DNA of 23,485 nt, taken from the NCBI GenBank assembly GCA_003542015.1, contig DPLL01000150.1:1890-25374 (forward strand), given 5' to 3'. A model generated the notes under the pieces. It saw nothing but the letters and a program-made list of their open reading frames with translations. It searched no databases and was not told where the DNA came from. Shown here piece after piece: positions 16,236 through 23,421 of this stretch; position 1 is the stretch's first letter; every line of letters begins with the position of its first letter. The translations under genes were made by a program, and so were the position numbers. Source of the DNA: Microcoleaceae cyanobacterium UBA9251. GTDB taxonomy: Bacteria; Cyanobacteriota; Cyanobacteriia; Cyanobacteriales; Microcoleaceae.

Positions 16236-17309
16236 ATGATGATGTTGTCAGAATTTATTTTGCCTTGTAATCCCAAATGGAAACGTTTCTTGTCACTGGC
16301 TTTGCACGATTTTTACCATCTACCAGAGTATGTTTCTTTATCAGCAAAGTATGAACAAAGTCAACCTATTGCTTTCTATGGGGAGGCAGATGAAGCTGCA
16401 TTTTTGGTTCCTTTGTTAACTCGAAAGATTCCAGAAAGCCTGGAAGCACCTGATAATTGGTACGATGCGACTACCCCTTATGGCTATCCAACACCGCTCT
16501 CTATTCCTGCTGATGATACATGGAGTTTAGAGATTTTTCTCAAGTCTTTTCGAGAGATGGGAGCGGCATCTGGAATGATTAGTGCGTTCTTCCGTTTGCA
16601 TCCTTTGCTGCCGCCAAATTTCGATGTGTTAGCTAAATTTGGAACGGTTGTAAAACATGGTCAAACTGTATATATTGATCTGTCTTTATCCATTGAAGAA
16701 ATGTGGTCGCAAACTAGAAAAGATCACAGAAAAGATATTAACAAGCTGACCCGATTGGGTTTTCAAGCCCTGATTGATGATTGGAGCTTTTTTGACAAAT
16801 TTATTGCCATCTATCGGGCAAATATGCAGCGTGTATCGGCTAGCGAGTTTTACTTCTTTGACGAGAGCTACTTTGTTGATTTGCGTTCTAGTCTGGGCGA
16901 TAACCTCCACCTTTGTACCATCTTATCTCCTGAAGGAGAAGTCGCTTCCAGTTTATTGTTTACGGCCATTAATGGCCTTGTGCAAACCTATCTTTCAGGA
17001 ACATTTGACAAGTATCTTTCTCAAGCGCCCTCTAAGTTAGAAATTGATGTGGTGCGGCGTTGGGCTAAAGAAAATGGAAATCGCTTTTTTCATTTAGGTG
17101 GAGGAGTGGGTTCCCGTCCTGATTCTTTGTTTAAATTCAAGTCTGGTTTTTCTGATTTAAGGTCTGATTTTTATACATATAGAATGATTATCGACCCGGA
17201 AAAATATACAAACCTGATTCAATCTTGGGAGGAAAAATATGGAGAGCGCAATGATTTTGACAATGATTTTTTCCCGCTCTATCGACTATCAAAATCCCCC
17301 ACTGACTAA
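16236..17309 (+). CDS. FemAB/BioF2-like GNAT acyltransferase
   Basis: 357 residues from the ATG at 16236; 16239 and 16242 are equally possible. The central part reads HGQTVYIDLSLSIEEMWSQ, then TRKDHRKDINKLTRLGFQ, later YFVDLRSSLG, VASSLLF, TYLSGTF and LGGGVGSRPDSLFKFKSGFS. This is the pattern of Acetyltransf_6 proteins related to FemA/B and CelD/BioF2, a double GNAT fold that moves acyl or aminoacyl groups onto amino groups. No membrane segment is seen. Beside a PIG-L deacetylase it may add a new acyl or amino-acid group to a freed sugar amine (inference). The donor, acyl-CoA or aminoacyl-tRNA, cannot be told from sequence. Confidence 0.8.
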   Translation: MMMLSEFILPCNPKWKRFLSLALHDFYHLPEYVSLSAKYEQSQPIAFYGEADEAAFLVPLLTRKIPESLEAPDNWYDATTPYGYPTPLSIPADDTWSLEIFLKSFREMGAASGMISAFFRLHPLLPPNFDVLAKFGTVVKHGQTVYIDLSLSIEEMWSQTRKDHRKDINKLTRLGFQALIDDWSFFDKFIAIYRANMQRVSASEFYFFDESYFVDLRSSLGDNLHLCTILSPEGEVASSLLFTAINGLVQTYLSGTFDKYLSQAPSKLEIDVVRRWAKENGNRFFHLGGGVGSRPDSLFKFKSGFSDLRSDFYTYRMIIDPEKYTNLIQSWEEKYGERNDFDNDFFPLYRLSKSPTD

Positions 17310-17536
17310 AGATTCAATTCTGTCAGATATCCAGTTCATCATTGAGGGGTGATACTAATTCATTTCGCGCGGAAAAGTTCTGCAATTAGGATAAGTACGA
17401 TCGCCTAATTAAACGCCGTGATGTAAATAATTGTAAATTTCTGCCAAATTGGCAACATAGTCTGGTTCCACGAGTTTTAATGAGTGTATATAGCCATATT
17501 TGTTTGCATCTACCTAATTAATCAACCGACAAAAGA
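17310..17536. other. Intergenic gap before the PP-loop gene
   Basis: 227 bases with no plus-strand gene and no clear terminator. On the minus strand an open stretch at 17409-17513 reads as 34 residues ending in stop and has a protein-like composition (LVEPDYVANLAEIYNYLHHG). No start codon or ribosome site goes with it. This could be a remnant of a displaced gene, or chance. Confidence 0.3.
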
Positions 17537-17538
17537 AT

Positions 17539-17542
17539 GGAG
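17539..17542 (+). promoter_or_regulatory. Ribosome binding site deciding the start at 17552
   Basis: GGAG lies nine bases before the ATG at 17552. The upstream in-frame ATG at 17537 overlaps this site and has no ribosome site of its own. Confidence 0.5.
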
Positions 17543-17551
17543 AAAAAAACA

Positions 17552-18634
17552 ATGAAATCTAGTTCTTCTTTCCTGAACACTTTTAGTTTCTTGTTGCCTA
17601 AATTTTTGCGAGAAGATTACTCACCCTACAAATGCAATGTCTCCGCGAACCGGGAAAATTATAATTTCCGGGCGCGACGGATACATGGGCAGAATATGAT
17701 TAAGACTTGGATTAACACAGGCAAAAATCCCTTTCTCAAGCCCGTAGAATGTAAAAATTGTCTATTCGATACGCGGATACCGAACATATACATTGGCTCT
17801 GATGGTCTTTGTAATATGTGCATGACTTACCAAAAGAATTTCAAGTTAGAAATTCTCAATAGCGAATTGGAAACATTTATCAATACCCCACGAGAGCCAG
17901 GAGCTAAACTAGATGCAGTAGTCGCATTTTCTGGAGGTAAAGACAGTGCCGCGGCTCTTTATTGGGCGAAAAAGAAATTGAATCTAGAGGTAGTTGCTGT
18001 CTTAGTACAAAACGGGTTTATTCCCGAACAAGTGATCGATAATGGTCGAGAATTGTGCGACCAGTTAGGAGTGGAACTCGTTGTTTTAAACATAGAGTTT
18101 GCCCCTTTTCTAAAAGACATGATGGATCAAAACTTTACGCAGGGCTATCCTTGCTATAAATGCGGGGAAATGTTCCACAAGGAAATTCAAATATACTGTG
18201 GAACAAAGGGCATTAATCGGGTGATTTTAGGACGTAACTGGTGGCGTTGGATTGAACCAGAAGTTCGTTCTGTGCGGTGGGTGAAAGATGAAGCCTCTGG
18301 GATTAATTTGCAGTTCTTTTCCCTGCCATTTGCTTTGCAATTAACCGAAAAGGAGGTGTTAAAAATGCTGGATGATATAGGCTGGAAGACTTTGAAAATC
18401 CACGGAAACAGTACAAACTGTGTCATCCCTGGGTTAATCGAATATCCCATATACCAAAGATTAGGTTATCATCCAGAGCTAAATTTGCTCTCCAGGGAAG
18501 TGATTGCAGGTTTTCTGGATAAAGAGGAAGCGAAGGAACAACTTGCAGACATCAAAGATAATACAGAGATTCTGCGGAAGATGGTTAACAAGAAGCTGGA
18601 AGAAGCTCAAAGTGACCAAGGCGAAAAAGGATAA
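17552..18634 (+). CDS. PP-loop ATPase, N-acetyl-sugar amidotransferase-like (WbpG/PseA type)
   Basis: 360 residues from the ATG at 17552; an ATG five codons upstream (17537) is the alternative. Cysteine pairs C67-x2-C70 (CKNCLFDT) and C87-x2-C90 (GLCNMC) form a likely zinc finger like that of WbpG. The PP-loop SGGKDS is at 127-132, and a third pair CYKC is at 201-204. The C-terminal NLLSREVIAGFLDKEEA resembles the end of sugar amidotransferases. These enzymes use ATP to activate an amide oxygen and turn an acetamido group into an acetamidino group, with ammonia from HisH/HisF partners. Those partners are absent here. The extra CxxC also recalls TtcA/TtuA sulfur-transfer enzymes, so a thio-modification is an alternative. 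The first 60 residues are not recognised. Confidence 0.68.
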   Translation: MKSSSSFLNTFSFLLPKFLREDYSPYKCNVSANRENYNFRARRIHGQNMIKTWINTGKNPFLKPVECKNCLFDTRIPNIYIGSDGLCNMCMTYQKNFKLEILNSELETFINTPREPGAKLDAVVAFSGGKDSAAALYWAKKKLNLEVVAVLVQNGFIPEQVIDNGRELCDQLGVELVVLNIEFAPFLKDMMDQNFTQGYPCYKCGEMFHKEIQIYCGTKGINRVILGRNWWRWIEPEVRSVRWVKDEASGINLQFFSLPFALQLTEKEVLKMLDDIGWKTLKIHGNSTNCVIPGLIEYPIYQRLGYHPELNLLSREVIAGFLDKEEAKEQLADIKDNTEILRKMVNKKLEEAQSDQGEKG

Positions 18635-18644
18635 GCCAAACTGT

Positions 18645-18676
18645 CAGCAGCAACAGGATTACTTCTGTTGTTGCTG
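18645..18676 (+). terminator. Intercistronic hairpin (possible attenuator or weak terminator)
   Basis: CAGCAGCAACAG (18645-18656) pairs with CTGTTGTTGCTG (18665-18676): twelve pairs with one G-U wobble and an eight-base loop. It lies eleven bases after the PP-loop stop and 90 before the methyltransferase ATG. No T run follows, so it may act in RNA processing or partial attenuation rather than full termination. Confidence 0.45.
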
Positions 18677-18753
18677 GACATTTCTTGGTAACGAGACTGC
18701 TAGATATCTGTTTTTTGAAAATGTTTGACAACTGCTCGATCGCAAAACTATTT

Positions 18754-18759
18754 GAGAGG
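18754..18759 (+). promoter_or_regulatory. Ribosome binding site deciding the start at 18767
   Basis: GAGAGG lies seven bases before the ATG at 18767 and excludes the longer frame that opens at a TTG at 18725. Confidence 0.6.
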
Positions 18760-18766
18760 TTTTACT

Positions 18767-19543
18767 ATGGTCACTCTAAAAACAACTTCCTGCAATAAAG
18801 AAGTTTACCGGGATCAAGAATTTGCTCGTTGGGCTTATGGAAATGGTTTGTTACCTGAAGAATTTTTTTTGATTGAGAACTATTTAGAGAAAAGCAAAAA
18901 AACATTGGAGGCTGGGACAGGAGGAGGGAGACTTTTGTTGGAAATGAGCAAGTTAGGTTTTAATTCTCTTTATGGTTTTGATTACTTACCCGAATTTATT
19001 GAGGTAGCAAAACAGAGAGATGTAGATGGCAATATTGATTTTAAGGTTGAAGATGCCACCCAATTAAATTATGAAGATTGCAGCTTTGAGCAAATCTTAT
19101 ATTTAGGCCAAATGGTTGGTTCCATAGATGATGAATTGGGAAGATTAAAAGCTTTAAAGGAAGCTTACCGGATTCTTAAGGTAGGGGGGACTGCCTTATT
19201 TTCATTCCTCAGTTTTGAGGCCAGAATCAGCAGTGCCTTATACCGCCCCTATGTGGAGTATATCCGCCTGTTGAGGAAGTTACGCGGGTCAAATCGTTCA
19301 ATTCAATATCTTCCTTGGCTTAAGTTTGAGAAACGGCCAAACTTGGCAGCGCTGTTTGATGGAGGTGCTCATGTTTATTGGTACAAAGTTCAAGAAGCTT
19401 ATCAGCTTTTAAGAGATGTGAATTTTCAGATTGTTGGATATGGTTCTAGTTACCAACTGAGCCAAGGTATCATTCTTGAATCCCCAGCAACACTAGCTAA
19501 CGAACCTATCAGAGGAATGCTATACTTTGTCTGTAAAAAATGA
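18767..19543 (+). CDS. Class I SAM-dependent methyltransferase
   Basis: 258 residues from the ATG at 18767. Motif I is LEAGTGGGRLLLEM (about 47-60), followed by LYGFDYLPEFIEVAKQR (acidic residue for the SAM ribose), VEDATQLNYEDCSFEQILYLGQM and RILKVGGTALF, the usual order of the Methyltransf_11/25 group. No membrane segment, so cytoplasmic. It sits between the PP-loop gene and the aminotransferase, whose ATG overlaps its stop by four bases. A sugar O- or N-methylation is likely from the context; the position cannot be inferred. Confidence 0.83.
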   Translation: MVTLKTTSCNKEVYRDQEFARWAYGNGLLPEEFFLIENYLEKSKKTLEAGTGGGRLLLEMSKLGFNSLYGFDYLPEFIEVAKQRDVDGNIDFKVEDATQLNYEDCSFEQILYLGQMVGSIDDELGRLKALKEAYRILKVGGTALFSFLSFEARISSALYRPYVEYIRLLRKLRGSNRSIQYLPWLKFEKRPNLAALFDGGAHVYWYKVQEAYQLLRDVNFQIVGYGSSYQLSQGIILESPATLANEPIRGMLYFVCKK

Positions 19544-20694
19544 GTTTATTGTCTAACAAAGTGACAAAACAAATTCTGCTATCAACACCTCACATGGGCG
19601 AACTGGAACAAAAGTACGTCCAAGAAGCCTTTGATACCAACTGGATCGCCCCCGTGGGCCCCCATGTAGACGCTTTCGAGCAAGAATTCTGCGAAGTAGT
19701 TGGCGCTAAACACGCAGCGGCTGTTACTTCCGGGACAGCGGCTTTGCATTTGGCTTTACAATTAATTGGTGTCGGTTCGGGAGATGAGGTTTTTTGCTCG
19801 ACTCTGACTTTTATTGCGACTGCTAGCCCGATTACTTATCTTGGTGCAAAACCAGTTTTTATTGATAGCGATCGCACTTCTTGGAATCTCAACCCCGACT
19901 TGCTGCGAGAAGCACTTGACAAACGAGCAAAAATTGGTAAATTACCCAAAGCTGTGGTGATTGTACACCTCTACGGTCAAAGCGCCGATATTGACCCAAT
20001 TCTAGAAGCTTGCAATTACTATCAAGTTCCGCTGATTGAAGATGCAGCCGAATCACTAGGATCAACCTACAAAAACCGTTCTCCAGGAACTTTTGGCAAA
20101 TTCGGCATTTTCTCATTCAACGGTAATAAAATTATCACCACTTCCGGCGGCGGAATGTTAGTTTCCGATGACCAAAAACTGGTAGAAAAAGCTCGTTTTT
20201 TTGCGACACAAGCCCGTGACCCAGCGCCTCATTATCAACACTCAGAAATTGGCTACAATTACCGTCTTAGCAATGTTTTGGCGGGAATTGGTCGTGGTCA
20301 ATTACAGGTTTTGGAGGAGCGAGTACAGGCGAGAAGACGCAATTTTGACTTTTACAAACAAGCTTTAGGAAACTTGCCGGGAATTGAATTTATGCCGGAA
20401 GCTGCTTTTGGAAAAGCTACTCGCTGGCTGACTTGTTTAACAATCGATCCGATCGCTTTCGGTGCAGATAGAGAACAAGTTCGTTTAGCACTTGCTGAAG
20501 AGAAAATAGAAGCGCGTCCAGTTTGGAAACCTTTGCATTTACAACCAGTTTTTGCTGATTGTGAATGTATGGGCGGTGTCGTGGCTGAAGAGTTATTTGA
20601 GTATGGCCTTTGTTTGCCTTCTGGCTCTAATTTGACTGAGGTCGATTTAGAGCGGGTGACAAGTGCGATCGCCCAAATTCACAAACAAAGTTGA
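19540..20694 (+). CDS. DegT/DnrJ/EryC1 (PglE/EpsN-like) PLP-dependent sugar aminotransferase
   Basis: 384 residues. Family motifs in order: STPHMGELEQKYV with NWIAPVGPHVDAFE, TSGTAALHLAL (PLP phosphate contact), EDAAES (Asp168 for the pyridine nitrogen) and FSFNGNKIITTSGGGM with Lys197 as the PLP lysine, then NYRLSNVLAGIGRGQL. It should move an amino group from glutamate to a UDP-4-keto-6-deoxy sugar, as PglE and EpsN do with the product of a 4,6-dehydratase such as the 907 enzyme. The overlap ATGA with the methyltransferase shows coupling. It is the last gene of the plus-strand run; a terminator-like hairpin follows 25 bases downstream. Confidence 0.92.
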   Translation: MSLLSNKVTKQILLSTPHMGELEQKYVQEAFDTNWIAPVGPHVDAFEQEFCEVVGAKHAAAVTSGTAALHLALQLIGVGSGDEVFCSTLTFIATASPITYLGAKPVFIDSDRTSWNLNPDLLREALDKRAKIGKLPKAVVIVHLYGQSADIDPILEACNYYQVPLIEDAAESLGSTYKNRSPGTFGKFGIFSFNGNKIITTSGGGMLVSDDQKLVEKARFFATQARDPAPHYQHSEIGYNYRLSNVLAGIGRGQLQVLEERVQARRRNFDFYKQALGNLPGIEFMPEAAFGKATRWLTCLTIDPIAFGADREQVRLALAEEKIEARPVWKPLHLQPVFADCECMGGVVAEELFEYGLCLPSGSNLTEVDLERVTSAIAQIHKQS

Positions 20695-20719
20695 TGATAT
20701 CATAAAACGCTCTTCTTTT

Positions 20720-20769
20720 AGATCCCCGACTTCGCAGAAGTTGTCGGGCATCTAAGTATTCTGTTTTTT
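20720..20769 (+). terminator. Putative terminator of the polysaccharide operon
   Basis: AGAT-C-CCCGAC (20720-20730) pairs with GTCGGG-C-ATCT (20743-20753), one mismatch, with extra inner pairs between TTC and GAA. Nine bases later comes a run of seven T (20763-20769). The stem resembles a widespread cyanobacterial repeat, so it may be both repeat and terminator. Confidence 0.5.
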
Positions 20770-20783
20770 TAGGAATGACTATT

Positions 20784-20906
20784 ACAGGACTTACGCAGCT
20801 ATTGTCTGTCATTCTGAGAATCTGTGAGATTCTTCGCTTCGCTCAGAATGACAAAATTACATTTCGCTCAGCATGACAAAATTACATTTAAATGCGTAAG
20901 TCATGT
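20784..20906. repeat. Short inverted-repeat element, ACTTACGCA type, with inner hairpin and tandem repeat
   Basis: The ends ACAGGACTTACGCA (20784-20797) and TGCGTAAGTCATGT (20893-20906) are inverted copies matching at 13 of 14 positions. Inside, GTCATTCTGAG (20808-20818) pairs perfectly with CTCAGAATGAC (20842-20852). A 25-base unit is repeated in tandem at 20840-20864 and 20865-20889 with one mismatch. Non-coding. It lies ten bases from the stop of the HEAT-repeat gene on the other strand. Confidence 0.7.
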
Positions 20907-20916
20907 ATTAATTTTC

Positions 20917-22206
20917 CTACCATTCTTCCAGTGCGATCGCAATTCCCTCTTTCAATCCCGGTTCGAGATTGTCTTGTTTCAATAAACTTTCTAATTTCTG
21001 TCTGGCCTCAACAGGATCTAGCTGTTTGAGCGCGGCCATGCAGTGCAGCCTGACGCTGTTGTCTGCATCCGCCAACATTGAAATCAGAGCGTCTAGCCCT
21101 CTCCTATCTCCTAATTTTCCTAACCCTAAAGCTAAAGATTTTTTGATTTGAGGCGAGTGCAGAGCCGGATGACGGGTTTTGAGCCAATCCATCAGAATTG
21201 CAGCAGAAGAGGCTTTTAATTCCGGCTTTTCTACTCGCCCTAAAACAGTGACAATTTCTTGACAAGCTGTAGAGTTTATGTTAATAAATCGCGCAATTAA
21301 GGTTTGCTGCAAATAGTCTAAAGCGGTTGCAGTTTCCATCCAGCCTAATGCCCGCACAGTTTCGATTTGCAATTCCAGCGGAGTTATTGGCGATCGCAAT
21401 AATTCAAATAAAGCCGCCGCTGCTGCATCGGTTTTCAGCCGTCCGAGCGTCATCGCAGCCTGGTGACAAACTTCTGCATGGAGGTCCCACAGCAAAGGTT
21501 TCAACAACTCAACTAAATCCCATTCTGGATCCAAGTAAGCACGAACCCCCAGAGCTCGCGCAGCTTCTTTTCTAACTGCTGTCGCCGGATCTTTCAATGC
21601 TGCTATCAGTACCCCCGAAATGCGGATGTCGTGAAAGCTACTCAAGGCCTCGATCGCAGCCAACCGCACTGCAACTTGGGAGTCTCTGACTACACTTAAC
21701 AGCGGTGGGATGGTTTCACTGTGCCGAATCTGAGCAAGTGCTTCTGTTGCAAACAGTCGGGAATCTTTTGACAATAACAGAGTTGCTAGGGATGCTACTG
21801 CTGTCGGGCCGAAATTCCCCAGGGTTTCGGCTGCGATTTGACTCAATTCTTCGTCGGAATTTTTGACTAATTTTGCTAAAGCTTCAATCACTTCGGGGCG
21901 ATCGAACTTTCCCAGGATGCGGGCCGCAAACCACCGCTGTTCCGTGTCTGCGTCTTCGTCTTCCAGAAGGGAAATTAAGGGTGCGATCGCCACTGTTCCC
22001 AAATTGGGCAATATTTTAGCAATTTCCCACCTGTCTTCAAAATCGCCCGACTCTAAAACTTGTATTGCTAAACTTACAGCCAACTCTAAATTGACTGTTT
22101 CCGGCGGCTGCTGTCCCTTGAGTGGCAGTTGCTGCAAGCATTGGACCAGGGATGGCCAGTTTTGGCGATCGGCCGCGACTTGTGCTTGTTCTAAAATATT
22201 AGACAT
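20917..22206 (-). CDS. HEAT-repeat domain protein
   Basis: 429 residues from the ATG at the complement of 22204-22206. A longer reading needs a TTG three codons upstream and is less likely. From about residue 60 to the end the protein is a run of HEAT-like helical pairs about 30 residues apart, for example TEQRWFAARILGKFDRPEVIEALAKLV, LSQIAAETLGNFG, VRLAAIEALSSF, VRKEAARALGVRA, CHQAAMTLGRL and VRLHCMAALKQL. Such solenoids, including the phycobilisome-lyase-like branch in cyanobacteria, bind protein partners. No lyase motif, membrane segment or signal is seen. It reads against the polysaccharide genes and is probably not part of their function. Confidence 0.85.
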   Translation of the reverse strand: MSNILEQAQVAADRQNWPSLVQCLQQLPLKGQQPPETVNLELAVSLAIQVLESGDFEDRWEIAKILPNLGTVAIAPLISLLEDEDADTEQRWFAARILGKFDRPEVIEALAKLVKNSDEELSQIAAETLGNFGPTAVASLATLLLSKDSRLFATEALAQIRHSETIPPLLSVVRDSQVAVRLAAIEALSSFHDIRISGVLIAALKDPATAVRKEAARALGVRAYLDPEWDLVELLKPLLWDLHAEVCHQAAMTLGRLKTDAAAAALFELLRSPITPLELQIETVRALGWMETATALDYLQQTLIARFININSTACQEIVTVLGRVEKPELKASSAAILMDWLKTRHPALHSPQIKKSLALGLGKLGDRRGLDALISMLADADNSVRLHCMAALKQLDPVEARQKLESLLKQDNLEPGLKEGIAIALEEW

Positions 22207-22321
22207 AATATCCAATCATAAATTGTAGAGGCGGGTTGAGTTATGGTCTATCTTATGAGCGAGCTAGCTGCTGCTTTCACCCGCCCTCACCCCATGTTAT
22301 ATTCATTTGTACCACTTACTT

Positions 22322-22393
22322 ACCAATTGTCAATTACCAATTACCCATCGTAACAAATAACAAATAACCCATAACAAATAACTAATAACAAAA
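22322..22393. repeat. Degenerate heptanucleotide tracts running into a start codon
   Basis: Two adjacent heptad tracts. The first (22322-22349) has ACCAATT, GTCAATT, ACCAATT, ACCCATC. The second (22352-22393) has AACAAAT twice, AACCCAT, AACAAAT, AACTAAT and AACAAAA. The last A is the first base of the lipid kinase ATG at 22393. The 5' leader of that gene is therefore repeat DNA with no Shine-Dalgarno sequence. Confidence 0.75.
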
Positions 22394-23259
22394 TGAAAAA
22401 AGCTCTGTTTTTAGTAAACCAACACTCCCGAAAAGGGAAACAGCTATTATCTCAAGCCACAGCCGAATTACAAACACTGGGTTTTGAGCTAATAACAGAA
22501 TCTACAGCCCACCCCCGCGACCTTCCCGATACAATTCGGCGCTACCAAAATCAAGTTGAATTAGTCATAGTCGGCGGCGGCGACGGCACTCTCAATGCAG
22601 CCATAGAAGGTTTGCTCGATACTAAGTTACCCTTGGGTATTTTGCCGATGGGAACTGCTAATGACCTAGCTCGCACTCTGGGAATTCCTACATCTTTACC
22701 GGAAGCTTGTCAAGTAATTGCCAACAATCAAGTCCGACTGATAGATTTAGGTTGGGTAAACGGCAAGCATTTTTTTAATGTAGCAAGTTTAGGATTGAGC
22801 GTGCAAATTACCGAGCGGCTGACTAAAGAAGTGAAGCAGCGCTGGGGAGTTTTAGCTTATGCTTTCACTGCATTACAGGTACTTTGGTCAGCGCGACCTT
22901 TCCGAGCAGAAATTAGGGTTAATCATCAATCTTTTTATGTAAAAACTATTCAAATTGCTATTGGAAACGGTCGCTATTACGGCGGCGGTTTGACAGTTGC
23001 CGAGGATGCAAAAATAGACGATAGGCGACTAGATTTGTACAGTTTGGAAATAAAAAATTGGTGGGAAATAATTGCTTTATTGCCTGCTATGAGGCAAGGA
23101 AATCACGCCAGTTTGCCCAACGTTCACACCTGGGAAGCTCAAGAAATTGAGGTATCTACTAGCAAACGCCGTCCGATTAATACCGACGGTGAAATCACAA
23201 CTTACACCCCTGCAAAATTTCGAGTCATTCCCAAAGCTTTAGCAGTTATAGCTCCCTAA
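22393..23259 (+). CDS. YegS/diacylglycerol-kinase-type lipid kinase
   Basis: 288 residues, normal length for the YegS/BmrU group. The N-terminus KKALFLVNQHSRKGK, the nucleotide-binding motif VGGGDGTLN (60-68), LGILPMGTANDLARTLGIP and later IAIGNGRYYGGGLTVAEDAKIDD match the DAGK catalytic domain and its C-terminal beta sandwich. It phosphorylates a lipid such as diacylglycerol with ATP at the membrane. No Shine-Dalgarno sequence is seen before the ATG; the upstream DNA is a heptad repeat. It is divergent from the HEAT-repeat gene across 186 bases. Related methylglyoxal-synthase-like proteins are shorter, so the kinase call is safe; the lipid is unknown. Confidence 0.9.
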   Translation: MKKALFLVNQHSRKGKQLLSQATAELQTLGFELITESTAHPRDLPDTIRRYQNQVELVIVGGGDGTLNAAIEGLLDTKLPLGILPMGTANDLARTLGIPTSLPEACQVIANNQVRLIDLGWVNGKHFFNVASLGLSVQITERLTKEVKQRWGVLAYAFTALQVLWSARPFRAEIRVNHQSFYVKTIQIAIGNGRYYGGGLTVAEDAKIDDRRLDLYSLEIKNWWEIIALLPAMRQGNHASLPNVHTWEAQEIEVSTSKRRPINTDGEITTYTPAKFRVIPKALAVIAP

Positions 23260-23280
23260 TAACTCACAACTTATATATAT

Positions 23281-23421
23281 TTGTGTTGTAGAACAGGCAT
23301 CTTGCCTGTTCATATATTAGCCACGTTCATATATCAGCCACGGGCTTTCCGGCCCGTGCCACAATTAATTTATCCCTCAATAAATTGTGTTGTAGAACAG
23401 GCATCTTGCCTGTTCATATAT
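23281..23421. repeat. Paired 37-base direct repeats with hairpins
   Basis: A 37-base sequence at 23281-23317 recurs without change at 23385-23421. Each copy holds a perfect hairpin, GAACAGGCA-TCT-TGCCTGTTC (23291-23311 and 23395-23415). Between them are a 17-base tandem pair (23308-23324 and 23325-23341, one mismatch) and another hairpin, CACGGGC-TTTCCG-GCCCGTG (23339-23358). The first hairpin lies 31 bases after the lipid kinase stop and could also end its transcript, though no T run follows. Confidence 0.8.

Noticed and set aside
18725..18766. N-terminal extension of the methyltransferase from a TTG
   Set aside because: The ATG at 18767 has an excellent ribosome site (GAGAGG, seven bases upstream); the extension does not resemble the family.
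22207..22215. TTG start three codons upstream of the HEAT-repeat ATG
   Set aside because: An ATG is available three codons later and the extra residues add nothing recognisable.
23281..23421. Possible CRISPR array
   Set aside because: Only two repeat copies, spacing too long and itself made of repeats and hairpins, and no cas gene nearby.
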